Positions 41,017-51,838 of a stretch of DNA of 64,000 nucleotides are shown here, piece after piece. A model generated the notes under the pieces. The model was not told where the DNA came from. It saw only the letters and a program-made list of their open reading frames with translations, and did not search any database. Positions within the stretch are counted from its first letter, which is position 1. Each line of letters starts with the position of its first letter. Source of the DNA: Pseudideonella sakaiensis (GTDB lineage Bacteria; Pseudomonadota; Gammaproteobacteria; Burkholderiales; Burkholderiaceae_C); contig NZ_BBYR01000001.1 of the NCBI RefSeq assembly GCF_001293525.1, positions 104,108 through 168,107 of the forward strand. The letters run 5' to 3'. The position numbers were made by a program, and so were the translations under genes.

Positions 41017-43383
41017 GTGCCCCCCGCCACCACCGCCCCACCGCTGCCGACCGCTCCCGCGCCCCGCGCCGCCCTCGGCGTGGCGCGTCCGCCGCTGGCA
41101 CGCGCGTCGGTGCCCGCGCTGGCGGAGCGCGAGGCCGCCGCGCTGGACGACCCGCACGAGCTGGCGGCCTTCACCCGCCGCAGTGCCGGGCCGGATGGCC
41201 GCGTGCTGGCCTGTTCCTCGCTGCGGCTGTCCGGCATCGACTGTGCCGCCTGCGCACGGCCGATCGAAGAGGCCCTGGCCGGCGAGCCCGGCGTCACGCA
41301 GGCCCGCGTGCAGGCCGCCAGCGCGCGCGCCGAGGTCTGGTGGGACCCGGCGCTCACCCGGCCGTCCGCGCTGGTCGACGCGGTGCGCCGCGCCGGCTAC
41401 GACGCCTTGCCCGACACCGGCGCGGGCAGCCGCGAACTGCGCCGCCGCGAGGCCCGGCAGGGCCACTGGCGCCTGTTCGTCGCCGGCTTCTGCATGATGC
41501 AGGTGATGATGTACGCGACGCCGGCCTACGTGGCCGGCGCCGGCGAGATCCCGGCCGACCAGTTGCGCCTGCTGCAGTGGGCGAGCTGGCTGCTGACGCT
41601 GCCGGTGCTGCTGTTCTCCGCCGCGCCGATCTTCCGCGGCGCGTGGCAGGCGCTGCGCGGCGGCCTGCGCCACATCGCGATGGACGTGCCGGTGGCCACC
41701 GGCCTGCTGGTGGCCTTCGTCGCCAGCAGCGGCGCCACCTTCGACCCGGGCGGCGTGTTCGGGCACGAGGTCTACTTCGACTCGGTGACGATGTTCGTCT
41801 TCCTGCTGCTGCTCGGGCGCGGGCTGGAGACGCGCGCGCGGCACCGGGCGGCCGAGGGGCTGGAGGCCGCGCTCGCGCGCCGCCCCGAGCAGGTCGAGCG
41901 GCTCGATGAGTCCGGCGAGGCCCGCTGGGTCGGCCCGCGCGAGCTGGTGCCGGGCGACCGGGTGCGGGTCGGCAGCGGCCAGCCCATCCCCGCCGACGGC
42001 GTGGTCCTGTCCGGCCAGGGCCTGGCCGACGAGGCGCTGCTGAGCGGCGAGTCGACGCCGGTGCCGAAGGGGCCGGGCGACGCGGTGTCGGCCGGCAGCC
42101 TCAACCTGGCCGCGCCGCTCGTCGTGCGCGTCGAGCGCGTCGGTGCAGACACCCGGCACCAGGCGATCGTCGACCTGATGCGCGAGGCCGCGACGACGCG
42201 GCCGACCGCGGTGCGCCTGGCCGACCGCGTGGCCGGCCCCTTCCTCTGGGCGGTGCTGCTGCTCGCCGCCGGCGCGGCCGCCGTCTGGAGCCAGGTCGAT
42301 CCGGCGCGGGCCTGGTGGGTCGCGGTCTCGGTCCTGATCGTGACCTGCCCCTGCGCGCTGGCGTTGGCCACCCCTTCCGTGCTGCTGGCCGCCTCCGGCG
42401 CGCTCGCGCGGCGCGGCGTGCTGCTGCAGCACATCGACGCGCTGGAGCGCCTCGCCCTGGTGGACCGGGCCGTGTTCGACAAGACCGGCACGCTGACCGA
42501 TGACCGCCTGGTGCCGGCCGGCTGCGAGCGGCTGCCGGCCGCGCCGGTGGACGAGGCGGCCCTGCAGCGGCTCGCGGCCGGCCTGGCCGGCTGGTCGACC
42601 CACCCCGCCTCGCGCGCGCTGCGCGCGCTGGCGCAGGGCCGGGCCGACGACTGGCACGAGGTGACGGAGTGGCCCGGCGACGGCCTGGAGGCGCGCCATG
42701 CGGACGGCCGCCGCTTCCGGCTCGGCCGGGCCGCGTGGGTCGGTGGCGATGCCGGGCCCGGCGAGGCGCCGGCAGCGGCCACCGCCGTGACGCTGGTCTT
42801 CGGCGAGCCGGGCCGGCCCTGGGCCCGCTTCACGCTCGACGAGCACCTGCGCCCGGACGCCGATGCCGCGCTGCAGCGCCTGCGCGACGACGGCCTGGTG
42901 CCGATGCTGCTGTCCGGCGACCGCTCGGCGCGCGTGCAGGCCGTCGCCGCACGGCTGGGCATCGGCGAGACGCAGGGCGACGCGCGGCCCCAGGACAAGC
43001 TGGCGCGCATCGCGGCGCTGCAGGCCGAGGGGCACCGCGTGCTGATGGTCGGCGACGGGCTGAACGACGGGCCGGTGCTGGCGCGTGCCGATGTCTCGCT
43101 GGCCTTCGCCCACGGCGCGGCGCTGACGCGCCTGCAGGCCGACGGCGTGCTGCTGTCGAGCCGCCTGCGGGACGTGGCCGACGCGGTTCGGCTGGCGCGC
43201 CGCGCGCGCCGCGTCATCCGCCAGAACCTGGCCTGGGCGGCGGCCTACAACGCCGTCTGCGTGCCGCTGGCGCTGGCCGGCTGGCTGCCGCCGCTGGCGG
43301 CCGGTGCCGGCATGGCGGCGAGCTCGCTGCTGGTGGTCCTGAATGCGCTGCGCGTGGGCCGGCTGCCCGCGCGCGCCGATTGA
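41017..43383 (+). CDS. ccoI: Heavy-metal P1B-type ATPase, cbb3 oxidase copper maturation (CcoI/FixI)
   Basis: 788 residues from a GTG at 41017. After a disordered N-terminal 60 residues comes a heavy-metal domain with CAAC (C76, C79). Eight membrane helices include the CPC metal site (444-446, TCPCALALATP). The phosphorylated Asp is D488 in DKTGTLTDD, and the hinge is MVGDGLNDGPVLARADV. It exports Cu(I) for assembly of the cbb3 active site. Its place next to ccoS and ccoN makes this the CcoI/FixI type and not a copper-resistance CopA. Confidence 0.93.
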   Translation: MPPATTAPPLPTAPAPRAALGVARPPLARASVPALAEREAAALDDPHELAAFTRRSAGPDGRVLACSSLRLSGIDCAACARPIEEALAGEPGVTQARVQAASARAEVWWDPALTRPSALVDAVRRAGYDALPDTGAGSRELRRREARQGHWRLFVAGFCMMQVMMYATPAYVAGAGEIPADQLRLLQWASWLLTLPVLLFSAAPIFRGAWQALRGGLRHIAMDVPVATGLLVAFVASSGATFDPGGVFGHEVYFDSVTMFVFLLLLGRGLETRARHRAAEGLEAALARRPEQVERLDESGEARWVGPRELVPGDRVRVGSGQPIPADGVVLSGQGLADEALLSGESTPVPKGPGDAVSAGSLNLAAPLVVRVERVGADTRHQAIVDLMREAATTRPTAVRLADRVAGPFLWAVLLLAAGAAAVWSQVDPARAWWVAVSVLIVTCPCALALATPSVLLAASGALARRGVLLQHIDALERLALVDRAVFDKTGTLTDDRLVPAGCERLPAAPVDEAALQRLAAGLAGWSTHPASRALRALAQGRADDWHEVTEWPGDGLEARHADGRRFRLGRAAWVGGDAGPGEAPAAATAVTLVFGEPGRPWARFTLDEHLRPDADAALQRLRDDGLVPMLLSGDRSARVQAVAARLGIGETQGDARPQDKLARIAALQAEGHRVLMVGDGLNDGPVLARADVSLAFAHGAALTRLQADGVLLSSRLRDVADAVRLARRARRVIRQNLAWAAAYNAVCVPLALAGWLPPLAAGAGMAASSLLVVLNALRVGRLPARAD

Positions 43384-43398
43384 CGCGCGGACCCCGCG

Positions 43399-43608
43399 AT
43401 GGACATCCTCTTCCTGCTGGTGCCGCTGTCGGTGGTGCTCGTGTTCGTGATCCTCGGCGTGTTCGCGTGGGCACTGCAGGCCGGCCAGTTCGACGACCTC
43501 GAGCGCGAGGGCGGCCGCATCCTCGAAGGGGAGGACGGCGCGGCCCCCGGCGCAGCGCGGCCGCTTGACACGGATCAAGCCGCCGACCGACCCGCGACGG
43601 GACACTAG
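43399..43608 (+). CDS. ccoS: cbb3-type oxidase assembly protein CcoS
   Basis: 69 residues. A single N-terminal membrane helix ([26 protein letters not shown]) is followed by the conserved [16 protein letters not shown] motif of CcoS. It is needed for cofactor insertion into the oxidase. It lies 15 bp after ccoI. Its last codons contain the FNR box of the ccoN promoter, so its C-terminus is constrained by that site. Confidence 0.93.
   Translation: MDILFLLVPLSVVLVFVILGVFAWALQAGQFDDLEREGGRILEGEDGAAPGAARPLDTDQAADRPATGH
43565..43578. promoter_or_regulatory. FNR/ANR box upstream of ccoN
   Basis: TTGACACGGATCAA matches the FNR consensus TTGAT-N4-ATCAA with one change. It is centred 74 bp before the ccoN ATG. 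A class II geometry (box at -41.5) would place the start point near 43613 and the -10 near 43602-43608 (ACTAGT region), leaving a normal leader. It sits within the end of ccoS. An fnr gene is present at 56 kb. Confidence 0.8.
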
Positions 43609-43645
43609 TTGCCACGGCGCGATGCCGTGCGAGAAGGAGCAATCA

Positions 43646-45100
43646 ATGACGAGCAAGCAACCGGGCGGCGCCTCCGCCGCACCGGTCTACGACGATGGCG
43701 TGGTGCGCCTGTTCACGCTCGCCGCGGTGCTGTGGGGGGTGGTCGGCATGCTGGTGGGCGTGGTCATCGCCGCCCAGATGACCTGGCCGGAACTCAACTT
43801 CGGCATCCCGTGGCTGAGCTTCGGGCGCCTGCGCCCGCTGCATACGAATGCGGTGATCTTCGCGTTCGGCGGCTGCGCGCTGTTCGCGTCCAGCTACTAC
43901 GTGGTGCAGCGCACCTGCCAGACGCGGCTGTTCGCCGGCCCGCTGGCGCAGTTCACCTTCTGGGGCTGGCAGCTCGTCATCGTGCTGGCCGCGGTCACGC
44001 TGCCGCTGGGCATCACCAGCGGCAAGGAGTACGCCGAGCTGGAATGGCCGATCGACCTGCTGATCGCGGTGGTCTGGGTGTCGTACGCGGTCGTCTTCTT
44101 CGGCACCATCGGCATCCGCCGCGTGCGCCACATCTACGTGGCCAACTGGTTCTTCGGCGCCTTCATCATCGCGGTGGCGCTGCTGCACATCGTCAACAGC
44201 GCGGCGCTGCCGGTGTCGCTGACGAAGAGCTACTCGGCCTATGCCGGCGTGCAGGACGCGATGGTGCAGTGGTGGTACGGCCACAACGCGGTGGGCTTCT
44301 TCCTGACCGCCGGCTTCCTCGGGATGATGTACTACTTCATCCCGAAGCAGGCCGAGCGCCCGGTCTACAGCTACCGCCTGTCGATCGTGCACTTCTGGGC
44401 GCTGATCTTCACCTACATGTGGGCGGGCCCGCACCACCTGCACTACACCGCGCTGCCGGACTGGGCGCAGAGCGTGGGCATGGTGTTCTCGCTGGTGCTG
44501 CTCGCGCCGAGCTGGGGCGGCATGATCAACGGCATCATGACCCTCAGCGGGGCCTGGCACAAGCTGCGCGACGACCCGATCCTGAAGTTCCTGATCGTCT
44601 CGCTGTCCTTCTACGGCATGTCGACCTTCGAGGGTCCGATGATGTCGATCAAGACGGTGAACGCGCTCAGCCACTACACCGACTGGACCATCGGCCACGT
44701 GCACTCCGGCGCGCTCGGCTGGGTCGGCCTGATCTCGATGGGCACCCTGTACTACCTGGTGCCGCGCATGTTCGGCCGCACCCGCATGTACAGCGTGCGG
44801 GCGATCGAGCTGCACTTCTGGGTGGCCACGATCGGCATCGTGCTGTACATCGCCGCGATGTGGATCGCCGGCGTGATGCAGGGCCTGATGTGGCGCGCGC
44901 TGAACCCCGACGGCACGCTGGTCAACAGCTTCGTCGAGAGCGTGAAGGCCACCTTCCCCTTCTACGTGGTGCGCCTGCTCGGCGGCCTGCTGTACCTCGG
45001 CGGCATGCTGATCATGGCCTGGAACGTCGTGATGACCGCGCGCAGCGGCCGGATCGAGCCGGCCCGCATCCCCGAGCTGCCCGCGGCAGCCCACGCCTGA
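43646..45100 (+). CDS. ccoN: cbb3-type cytochrome c oxidase subunit I
   Basis: 484 residues from the ATG at 43646, with a strong GAAGGAG ribosome site (43633-43639). The heme-copper core subunit has about 12 membrane helices. Expected His ligands occur in [14 protein letters not shown] (low-spin heme), [10 protein letters not shown] (copper site), [14 protein letters not shown] (copper His pair) and [14 protein letters not shown] (hemes). It reduces oxygen to water with high affinity at low oxygen. Confidence 0.97.
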   Translation: MTSKQPGGASAAPVYDDGVVRLFTLAAVLWGVVGMLVGVVIAAQMTWPELNFGIPWLSFGRLRPLHTNAVIFAFGGCALFASSYYVVQRTCQTRLFAGPLAQFTFWGWQLVIVLAAVTLPLGITSGKEYAELEWPIDLLIAVVWVSYAVVFFGTIGIRRVRHIYVANWFFGAFIIAVALLHIVNSAALPVSLTKSYSAYAGVQDAMVQWWYGHNAVGFFLTAGFLGMMYYFIPKQAERPVYSYRLSIVHFWALIFTYMWAGPHHLHYTALPDWAQSVGMVFSLVLLAPSWGGMINGIMTLSGAWHKLRDDPILKFLIVSLSFYGMSTFEGPMMSIKTVNALSHYTDWTIGHVHSGALGWVGLISMGTLYYLVPRMFGRTRMYSVRAIELHFWVATIGIVLYIAAMWIAGVMQGLMWRALNPDGTLVNSFVESVKATFPFYVVRLLGGLLYLGGMLIMAWNVVMTARSGRIEPARIPELPAAAHA

Positions 45101-45118
45101 CATCCCGGGAGAACGAGC

Positions 45119-45754
45119 ATGAGCGAATCCCACGGTGCGGCGAAGGCGGGTGCCTTCACGCACGAGAAGATCGAGACCAACAACTGGCTGATGATCGTGC
45201 TGATCCTGCTGGTGGTGGCCGTCGGCGGGCTGATCGAGATCGTCCCGCTGTTCTTCCAGCGCAGCCTGACGCAGCCGGTGGAGGGCCTGAAGCCCTACAC
45301 CGCGCTGCAGCAGGCCGGGCGCGACATCTACGTCCGCGAGGGCTGCTACAACTGCCACTCGCAGATGATCCGGCCCTTCCGCGCCGAGACCCTGCGCTAC
45401 GGACACTACTCGGTGGCGGGCGAGTTCGTCTACGACCGCCCCTTCCAGTGGGGCAGCAAGCGCACCGGCCCCGACCTGCACCGCGTCGGCGGCAAGTACA
45501 GCGACGACTGGCACCGGCTGCACCTGAACAACCCGCGCGACCTGGTGCCCGAGTCCAACATGCCGGCCTACCCCTGGCTGGCGCAGAACAAGGTGGATGC
45601 GGCGACCATGCCCGCGAAGCTGCGTGCGCTGCGCACCCTGGGCGCGCCCTACACCGATGCCGAGGTCAACGGCGCGGCCGAGGCCGTGGCCGGCAAGTCC
45701 GAGCTGGACGCGCTGGTGGCCTACTTGCAGGTGCTCGGCACCTCGGTGAAGTGA
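45119..45754 (+). CDS. ccoO: cbb3-type oxidase subunit II, monoheme cytochrome c
   Basis: 211 residues. One N-terminal membrane helix (about 24-46) anchors a periplasmic cytochrome. The single heme site is CYNCH (C76, C79, H80) in [18 protein letters not shown]. The distal Met is probably in the [10 protein letters not shown] stretch. It passes electrons from CcoP to CcoN. It follows ccoN by 18 bp. Confidence 0.97.
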   Translation: MSESHGAAKAGAFTHEKIETNNWLMIVLILLVVAVGGLIEIVPLFFQRSLTQPVEGLKPYTALQQAGRDIYVREGCYNCHSQMIRPFRAETLRYGHYSVAGEFVYDRPFQWGSKRTGPDLHRVGGKYSDDWHRLHLNNPRDLVPESNMPAYPWLAQNKVDAATMPAKLRALRTLGAPYTDAEVNGAAEAVAGKSELDALVAYLQVLGTSVK

Positions 45755-45764
45755 GGGGGCGCTC

Positions 45765-45938
45765 ATGGACCTCGACCTGAACTCCCTGCGCGCCGGCGTG
45801 ACGGTGCTGTCCTTCCTCGCCTTCTGCGGCGTCGTGGCCTGGGCCCTGGCGCGCCGCAACCAGGCGGCATTCGACGAGGCGGCCCGGCTCCCGTTCGCCG
45901 GTGAATCCGCTTCCCCCTCCGAAGGAGAACCGCGATGA
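45765..45938 (+). CDS. ccoQ: cbb3-type oxidase small subunit CcoQ
   Basis: 57 residues, too short for most gene finders. ATG at 45765 with GAGGGGG upstream. It has one membrane helix (VTVLSFLAFCGVVAWALA), then a basic/acidic tail (ARRNQAAFDEAARLPF) as in CcoQ. The stop overlaps the ccoP ATG as ATGA. CcoQ stabilises the complex. Confidence 0.9.
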   Translation: MDLDLNSLRAGVTVLSFLAFCGVVAWALARRNQAAFDEAARLPFAGESASPSEGEPR

Positions 45939-46845
45939 GCGACTTCCTTTCGTCCGGCTGGTCGGTCTACATCGCCGCCGTGACGCTGTTCGGCCTGGTG
46001 GCCTGCCTGTGGCTGCTGCTGGTGGCCAGCCGCCGCAAGGTGATGGCGAACGACAACTCCACCGGCCACGTCTGGGACGAGGACCTGCGCGAGCTGAACA
46101 ACCCGCTGCCGCGCTGGTGGATGGTGCTGTTCGTGATCACGGTGGTGTTCGCGCTCGGCTACCTGGTGCTCTACCCCGGGCTCGGCAGCCACGAAGGGCG
46201 CCTGGGCTGGACCAGCACCGGCCAGTACCAGGCGGAGCAGAAGCAGGCCGAGGCCGAGATGAGCGCCGTCTATGCCCGCTACACCTCGCTGGATGCCGAG
46301 GCGCTGGCCCGCGATCCGAAGGCGATGGGCATCGGCGAGCGCCTGTTCATCAACAACTGCGCGGCCTGCCACGGCTCCGACGCGCGCGGCAGCAAGGGCT
46401 TCCCCAACCTGACCGACGGTGACTGGCTGCATGGCGGCTCCTTCGACAAGATCAAGGAGACGATCACCAAGGGCCGCGTCGGCGTGATGCCGCCGATGGC
46501 CGCCGCAGTCGGCGGCAGCGAGGAGGTGAAGCAGGTCGCCAACTACGTGCTGAGCCTGTCCGGCAGCCCGCACAACTCGCTGGCGGCGCAGCTCGGGCGC
46601 AGCAAGTTCACGGCCTGCGCCGCCTGCCACGGCGCCAAGGGCGAGGGCAACCAGGCGGTGGGCGCGCCCAACCTGAGCGACAAGATCTGGCTGCACGGCT
46701 GGGGCGAGGACGCGATCGTCTCCATCGTCACCCAGGGCAAGACCAATGTCATGCCGGCCCAGGAAGGGCGGCTGACGCCGGCGCAGATCCACGTCCTCGG
46801 GGCGTACGTCTGGAGCCTGTCCCATCCGACGATGACGGCGGCCCG

Positions 46846-46849
<4 letters not shown>
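45935..46849 (+). CDS. ccoP: cbb3-type oxidase subunit III, diheme cytochrome c
   Basis: 304 residues. Two N-terminal membrane helices (about 9-31 and 61-81) flank a loop with the HVWDEDLRELNNPLPRWW motif typical of CcoP. Two heme sites, CAACH at 142-146 and CAACH at 228-232, lie in the periplasmic part. It receives electrons from soluble cytochrome c. AAGGAG precedes the ATG. It overlaps ccoQ and ccoG by 4 bp at each end. Confidence 0.97.
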
Positions 46850-48342
<1,493 letters not shown>

Positions 48343-48368
48343 CGGCGCCCCCGACGAGGAGACCGACG

Positions 48369-48650
48369 ATGACGCAAACGACCCTGCCGGACCGCGCGCC
48401 GGCCCCGCCGCTGCCCTGGTGGCGCGTGCCCATGGTCTGGGTGGTGCTGTCCGGGCCGCTCGCGGTCGTGGTGGCCAGCCTGGTGACCGCGGTCGTCGCC
48501 TGGCGCCACATCGACCCGGTGATCGTCGATGCGCGTACCGGCCAGGTGGTCGGCCACGCGGGCGACGAGGTGCCCTCGGTCACCGATCCCAAGGACCCGC
48601 TGGCGCCGGCCCAGCGCGCCCGCAACCACAGCGCCAGCGCGCGCGAGTGA
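48369..48650 (+). CDS. Short FixH-like membrane protein
   Basis: 93 residues. PWWRVPMVWVVLSGPLAVVVASLVTAVVAWRHIDPVI is the single membrane helix with the W/P-rich front seen in betaproteobacterial FixH (CcoH) proteins. The usual periplasmic FixH domain is missing, leaving about 45 polar residues. It is 26 bp after ccoG, in the position of ccoH. The assignment rests on the helix and the position. Confidence 0.75.
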   Translation: MTQTTLPDRAPAPPLPWWRVPMVWVVLSGPLAVVVASLVTAVVAWRHIDPVIVDARTGQVVGHAGDEVPSVTDPKDPLAPAQRARNHSASARE

Positions 48651-48654
48651 CGCG

Positions 48655-48909
48655 ATGGCGCGCATCGCGATGAGCGTGCTGTGGCCGGCGTTCCTGATGG
48701 CCGGCGTGCTGGAGGGGCTGATCTTCGTGGTCGTCGATCCGTCCGAGCTGCACTGGTTCGACGGGCCGGCGCTGGGCTGGTCCGACCAGGCCGTCTACAC
48801 CGTCACCTTCCTGATGCTGTGGGGCGTGCTCAGCCTGTCGGGTGCGCTGACGGCGCTGCTGCTGCGCAGCGCCGACGAGGTCAACAGCCGGCGGCACGTG
48901 CCGTTCTGA
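48655..48909 (+). CDS. Small membrane protein of the cbb3 locus, unknown
   Basis: 84 residues with two predicted helices (AMSVLWPAFLMAGVLEGLIFVVV and VYTVTFLMLWGVLSLSGALTALLL) and a short loop with HWFDGPALGWSDQ. It starts 4 bp after the FixH-like stop, so it belongs to the transcript. No family is recognised. A role in oxidase assembly is inferred from position only. Confidence 0.7.
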   Translation: MARIAMSVLWPAFLMAGVLEGLIFVVVDPSELHWFDGPALGWSDQAVYTVTFLMLWGVLSLSGALTALLLRSADEVNSRRHVPF

Positions 48910-49069
48910 CAGCCGCCGGCCGCGCCGCCAGGCGCGGCGGTGCGGACGCACGGCCGGTCGCACCGGGACGCGTGCCTTCACGCTTCCCAGGTGGCCGGCG
49001 CCGGGGCGCTCGGGTATAAGTGGCGGCCGCTTCGTCGCGTCGACGGCGGCCTCCACCACGCCACGCCCC

Positions 49070-50596
49070 ATGCAGTCCACGTTGCAAGACCTCCTCGCCG
49101 CCGGCGCCGACAGCGCGCCCGCGATCTCGGCCCCCTCGCGCCCGGCACTGAGCTTCGGCGCGCTGCGGCAGCTCATCGCCGAGACCGTCGCGGCGCTGAA
49201 CGCGCTCGGCATCGGCCGCAACGACCGCGTCGGCATCGTGCTGCCGAACGGCCCCGAGATGGCGACCTGCTTCATGGCCTGCGCCAGCGGCGTGGCCAGT
49301 GCGCCGCTGAACCCGGCCTACCGTGCCGACGAGTTCGAGTTCTACCTGTCGGACCTGGGTGCCAAGGCGCTGATCGTCGATGCGGGCAGCACCTCGCCGG
49401 CGGTCGAGGTGGCGCAGCGGCTCGGCGTGCGCATCGTCGACCTGGTGGTCGCGGACGGCGCGCCGGCGGGGCAGTTCAGCCTGCGCCCGCGCGACGGCGG
49501 GGCGTCGGCGGCGGCGGCGGCCGCCGGCGGCTGGGCGGCGCCCGGCGACGTGTCGATGGTGCTGCACACCTCCGGCACCACCTCGCGCCCGAAGATCGTG
49601 CCGCTGTCCCAGGCCAACCTGGCGGCCAGCGCCACCCACATCCGGCAGACCCTGCAGTTCGGCCCGGCCGACTGCGGCCTGAACATCATGCCGCTGTTCC
49701 ACATCCACGGCCTGATCGCGGGGGTGCTGGCGCCGCTCGCCGCGGGGTCCCAGGTGTTCTGCACCCCGGGCTTCAATGCGCTGAAGTTCTTCGGCTGGAT
49801 GGAAGAGGCGCGCCCGACCTGGTACACCGCGGTGCCGACGATGCACCAGGCCATCCTGACCCGCGCGGGCAAGAACCTCGACGTGATCGCGCGCCACCCG
49901 CTGCGCTTCCTGCGCTCGTCCAGCAGCTCGATGCCGCCGCAGGTGATCGCCGAGCTGGAGGCGGTCTTCAAGGCGCCGCTGATCGAGGCCTACGGCATGA
50001 CCGAAGCCACCCACCAGATGGCGAGCAACCCGCTGCCGCCGGCGCAGCGCAAGCCGGGCACCGTCGGCCGCGCCGCCGGCCCCGAGATCGCGATCCGGGC
50101 CGAGGATGGCCGGCTGCTGCCGGCGGGCGAGGTCGGCGAGATCGTGATCCGCGGGCCCAACGTCACCACGGGCTACGAGAACAACCCGAAGGCGAACGAA
50201 GACGGTTTCGCCGACGGCTGGTTCCGCACCGGCGACCAGGGCACGATGGACGCCGAGGGCTACATCAGCATCACCGGGCGCCTGAAGGAGATCATCAATC
50301 GCGGCGGCGAGAAGGTGAGCCCGCGCGAGATCGACGAGATCCTGATGGACCATCCGGCGGTGGCCCAGGTGGTGTGCTTCGGCATGCCCCATCCCAAGCT
50401 CGGCGAGGAGGTGGCGGCGGTCGTGGTGCTGCGCGAGGGCCAGCAGGTGAGCGAGCGCGACCTGCAGCAGTTCGTCGGCGGCCGGGCGGCGGAGTTCAAG
50501 GTGCCGAAGAAGATCCTCTTCATGGACGAGATCCCGAAGGGCGCCACCGGCAAGCTGCAGCGCATCGGCCTGGCGCAGAAACTCGGCCTGGCGTGA
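49070..50596 (+). CDS. Acyl-CoA synthetase (AMP-forming), oxalate/malonate-CoA ligase-like
   Basis: 508 residues of the ANL superfamily. The phosphate loop HTSGTTSRPK is at 166-175, EAYGMTEATHQM is the A5 motif, and TGDQGTMDAEGYISITGRLKEIINRGGEKVSP is the hinge. The catalytic Lys is in KGATGKLQR. The segments LNIMPLFHIHGLIAG and TWYTAVPTMHQAIL closely recall oxalyl-CoA synthetases (AAE3/Pcs60 group), so a dicarboxylate substrate is likely. TATAAG (49015-49020) is a plausible -10. A dicarboxylate-type transporter lies downstream. Confidence 0.85.
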   Translation: MQSTLQDLLAAGADSAPAISAPSRPALSFGALRQLIAETVAALNALGIGRNDRVGIVLPNGPEMATCFMACASGVASAPLNPAYRADEFEFYLSDLGAKALIVDAGSTSPAVEVAQRLGVRIVDLVVADGAPAGQFSLRPRDGGASAAAAAAGGWAAPGDVSMVLHTSGTTSRPKIVPLSQANLAASATHIRQTLQFGPADCGLNIMPLFHIHGLIAGVLAPLAAGSQVFCTPGFNALKFFGWMEEARPTWYTAVPTMHQAILTRAGKNLDVIARHPLRFLRSSSSSMPPQVIAELEAVFKAPLIEAYGMTEATHQMASNPLPPAQRKPGTVGRAAGPEIAIRAEDGRLLPAGEVGEIVIRGPNVTTGYENNPKANEDGFADGWFRTGDQGTMDAEGYISITGRLKEIINRGGEKVSPREIDEILMDHPAVAQVVCFGMPHPKLGEEVAAVVVLREGQQVSERDLQQFVGGRAAEFKVPKKILFMDEIPKGATGKLQRIGLAQKLGLA

Positions 50597-50611
50597 AGTC
50601 GGCCGGGTTCG

Positions 50612-50629
50612 ATTCAGCTTTTGCTGAAT
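50612..50629. promoter_or_regulatory. LysR-type palindromic operator upstream of tctC
   Basis: ATTCAGC (50612-50618) and GCTGAAT (50623-50629) are perfect arms around TTTT, and fit the LysR T-N11-A rule. The centre is about 66 bp before the start point predicted from the promoter at 50651-50680. That is the classic LysR recognition position. It could also be the hairpin of a terminator for the ligase gene, but no U-tract follows. Confidence 0.65.
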
Positions 50630-50650
50630 GCGCGTCGCAGCGCAATTGAA

Positions 50651-50680
50651 TTGACCGCCTCGGGGCGGTGTTCCTACAGT
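50651..50680 (+). promoter_or_regulatory. Promoter of the tctCBA operon
   Basis: TTGACC (50651-50656), an 18-bp spacer and TACAGT (50675-50680). Predicted start point about 50687, giving a leader of about 60 nt with GGAGACC before the ATG at 50748. Confidence 0.6.
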
Positions 50681-50747
50681 CATCCCACGCGACACCCCGC
50701 CCCAGCCGGGGCGGGCCGCGCACGACAAGGACGCAGGAGACCCCCCG

Positions 50748-51749
50748 ATGACGCACCCCCTTCGATCCTGGCGCCGGCTGGCGCTCGCCGCCGGCCTGGC
50801 GCTCGCGGCGCCCTGGGCCGGCGCCTGGGAGCCGAGCAAGCCGATCGAGTTCGTCGTGCCGGCCGGCACCGGCGGTGGGGCCGACCAGATGGCCCGCTTC
50901 ATCCAGGGCGTGGTCGCGAAGAACAAGCTGTCGAGTCAGCCGATCATCGTCGTCAACAAAAGCGGCGGCGCCGGGGCCGAGGGCTTCCTCGACGTGAAGG
51001 GCGACAAGGGCAATCCGCACAAGATCGTCATCACGCTGTCCAACCTGTTCACCACGCCGCTGGCCACCGGCGTGCCCTTCAACTGGCGTGACCTGACGCC
51101 GGTGCAGATGCTGGCGCTCGACCAGTTCGTGCTGTGGGTGAATGCCGAGTCGGCCTGGAAGTCGACCAAGGACTACGTCGACGCGGTGAAGAACGGCGCG
51201 CCGAACAGCGTGAAGATGGGCGGTACCGGCAGCAAGCAGGAAGACCAGATCATCACCGTGATGATCGAGAAGGCGGCCGGCAAGAAGATCACCTACGTCC
51301 CGTTCAAGGGCGGCGGCGACGTGGCGGTGCAGCTCGTCGGCAACCACGTGCAGAGCACGGTGAACAACCCGATCGAGGCCGAGAGCCACTGGCGCGCGGG
51401 CAAGCTGCGCCCGCTGTGCGTGTTCGACACCAAGCCGATGCCGTACAAGGCCAAGCTGACCGCGACGCAGGGCTGGGCCGACATCCCCACCTGTGCATCC
51501 GGCGGCCTGAACGTGGACTACCTGATGCTGCGCGGCATCTTCATGCCGCCCGGCGTGCAGCCCGACCAGGTGCAGTACTACCTCGACCTGTTCAAGAAGG
51601 TCCAGGCGCTGCCGGAGTGGAAGGAGTTCATGGACAAGGGCGCGTTCAACACCACCTCGCTCAGCGGCCAGGCCTTCTTCGACTGGCTCGGCAAGAACGA
51701 GCAGGCGCACCGCGTGCTGATGCGCGACGCCGGTTTCCTGGCCAACTGA
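50748..51749 (+). CDS. tctC: Tripartite tricarboxylate transporter receptor TctC
   Basis: 333 residues with a signal peptide (cleavage near AGA-WEP, residue 26). Bug-fold blocks are KPIEFVVPAGTGGGADQMARF, VNKSGGAGAEGFL and TYVPFKGGGDVAVQLVGNHVQS. Sequence is clearly different from the two orphan receptors at 3.4 and 6.1 kb. It heads a complete tctC-tctB-tctA set, so it is the dedicated periplasmic receptor of this transporter. The adjacent CoA ligase suggests a dicarboxylate ligand. Confidence 0.95.
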   Translation: MTHPLRSWRRLALAAGLALAAPWAGAWEPSKPIEFVVPAGTGGGADQMARFIQGVVAKNKLSSQPIIVVNKSGGAGAEGFLDVKGDKGNPHKIVITLSNLFTTPLATGVPFNWRDLTPVQMLALDQFVLWVNAESAWKSTKDYVDAVKNGAPNSVKMGGTGSKQEDQIITVMIEKAAGKKITYVPFKGGGDVAVQLVGNHVQSTVNNPIEAESHWRAGKLRPLCVFDTKPMPYKAKLTATQGWADIPTCASGGLNVDYLMLRGIFMPPGVQPDQVQYYLDLFKKVQALPEWKEFMDKGAFNTTSLSGQAFFDWLGKNEQAHRVLMRDAGFLAN

Positions 51750-51838
51750 AGGCCCGCCGGGCCGGCCGGCCGGCCGTGCGCCGTGCCGGGCCGGCCCGGT
51801 CCATTCGTCCCCGCTCCCGCACCGAAGCGAGCCCGACC

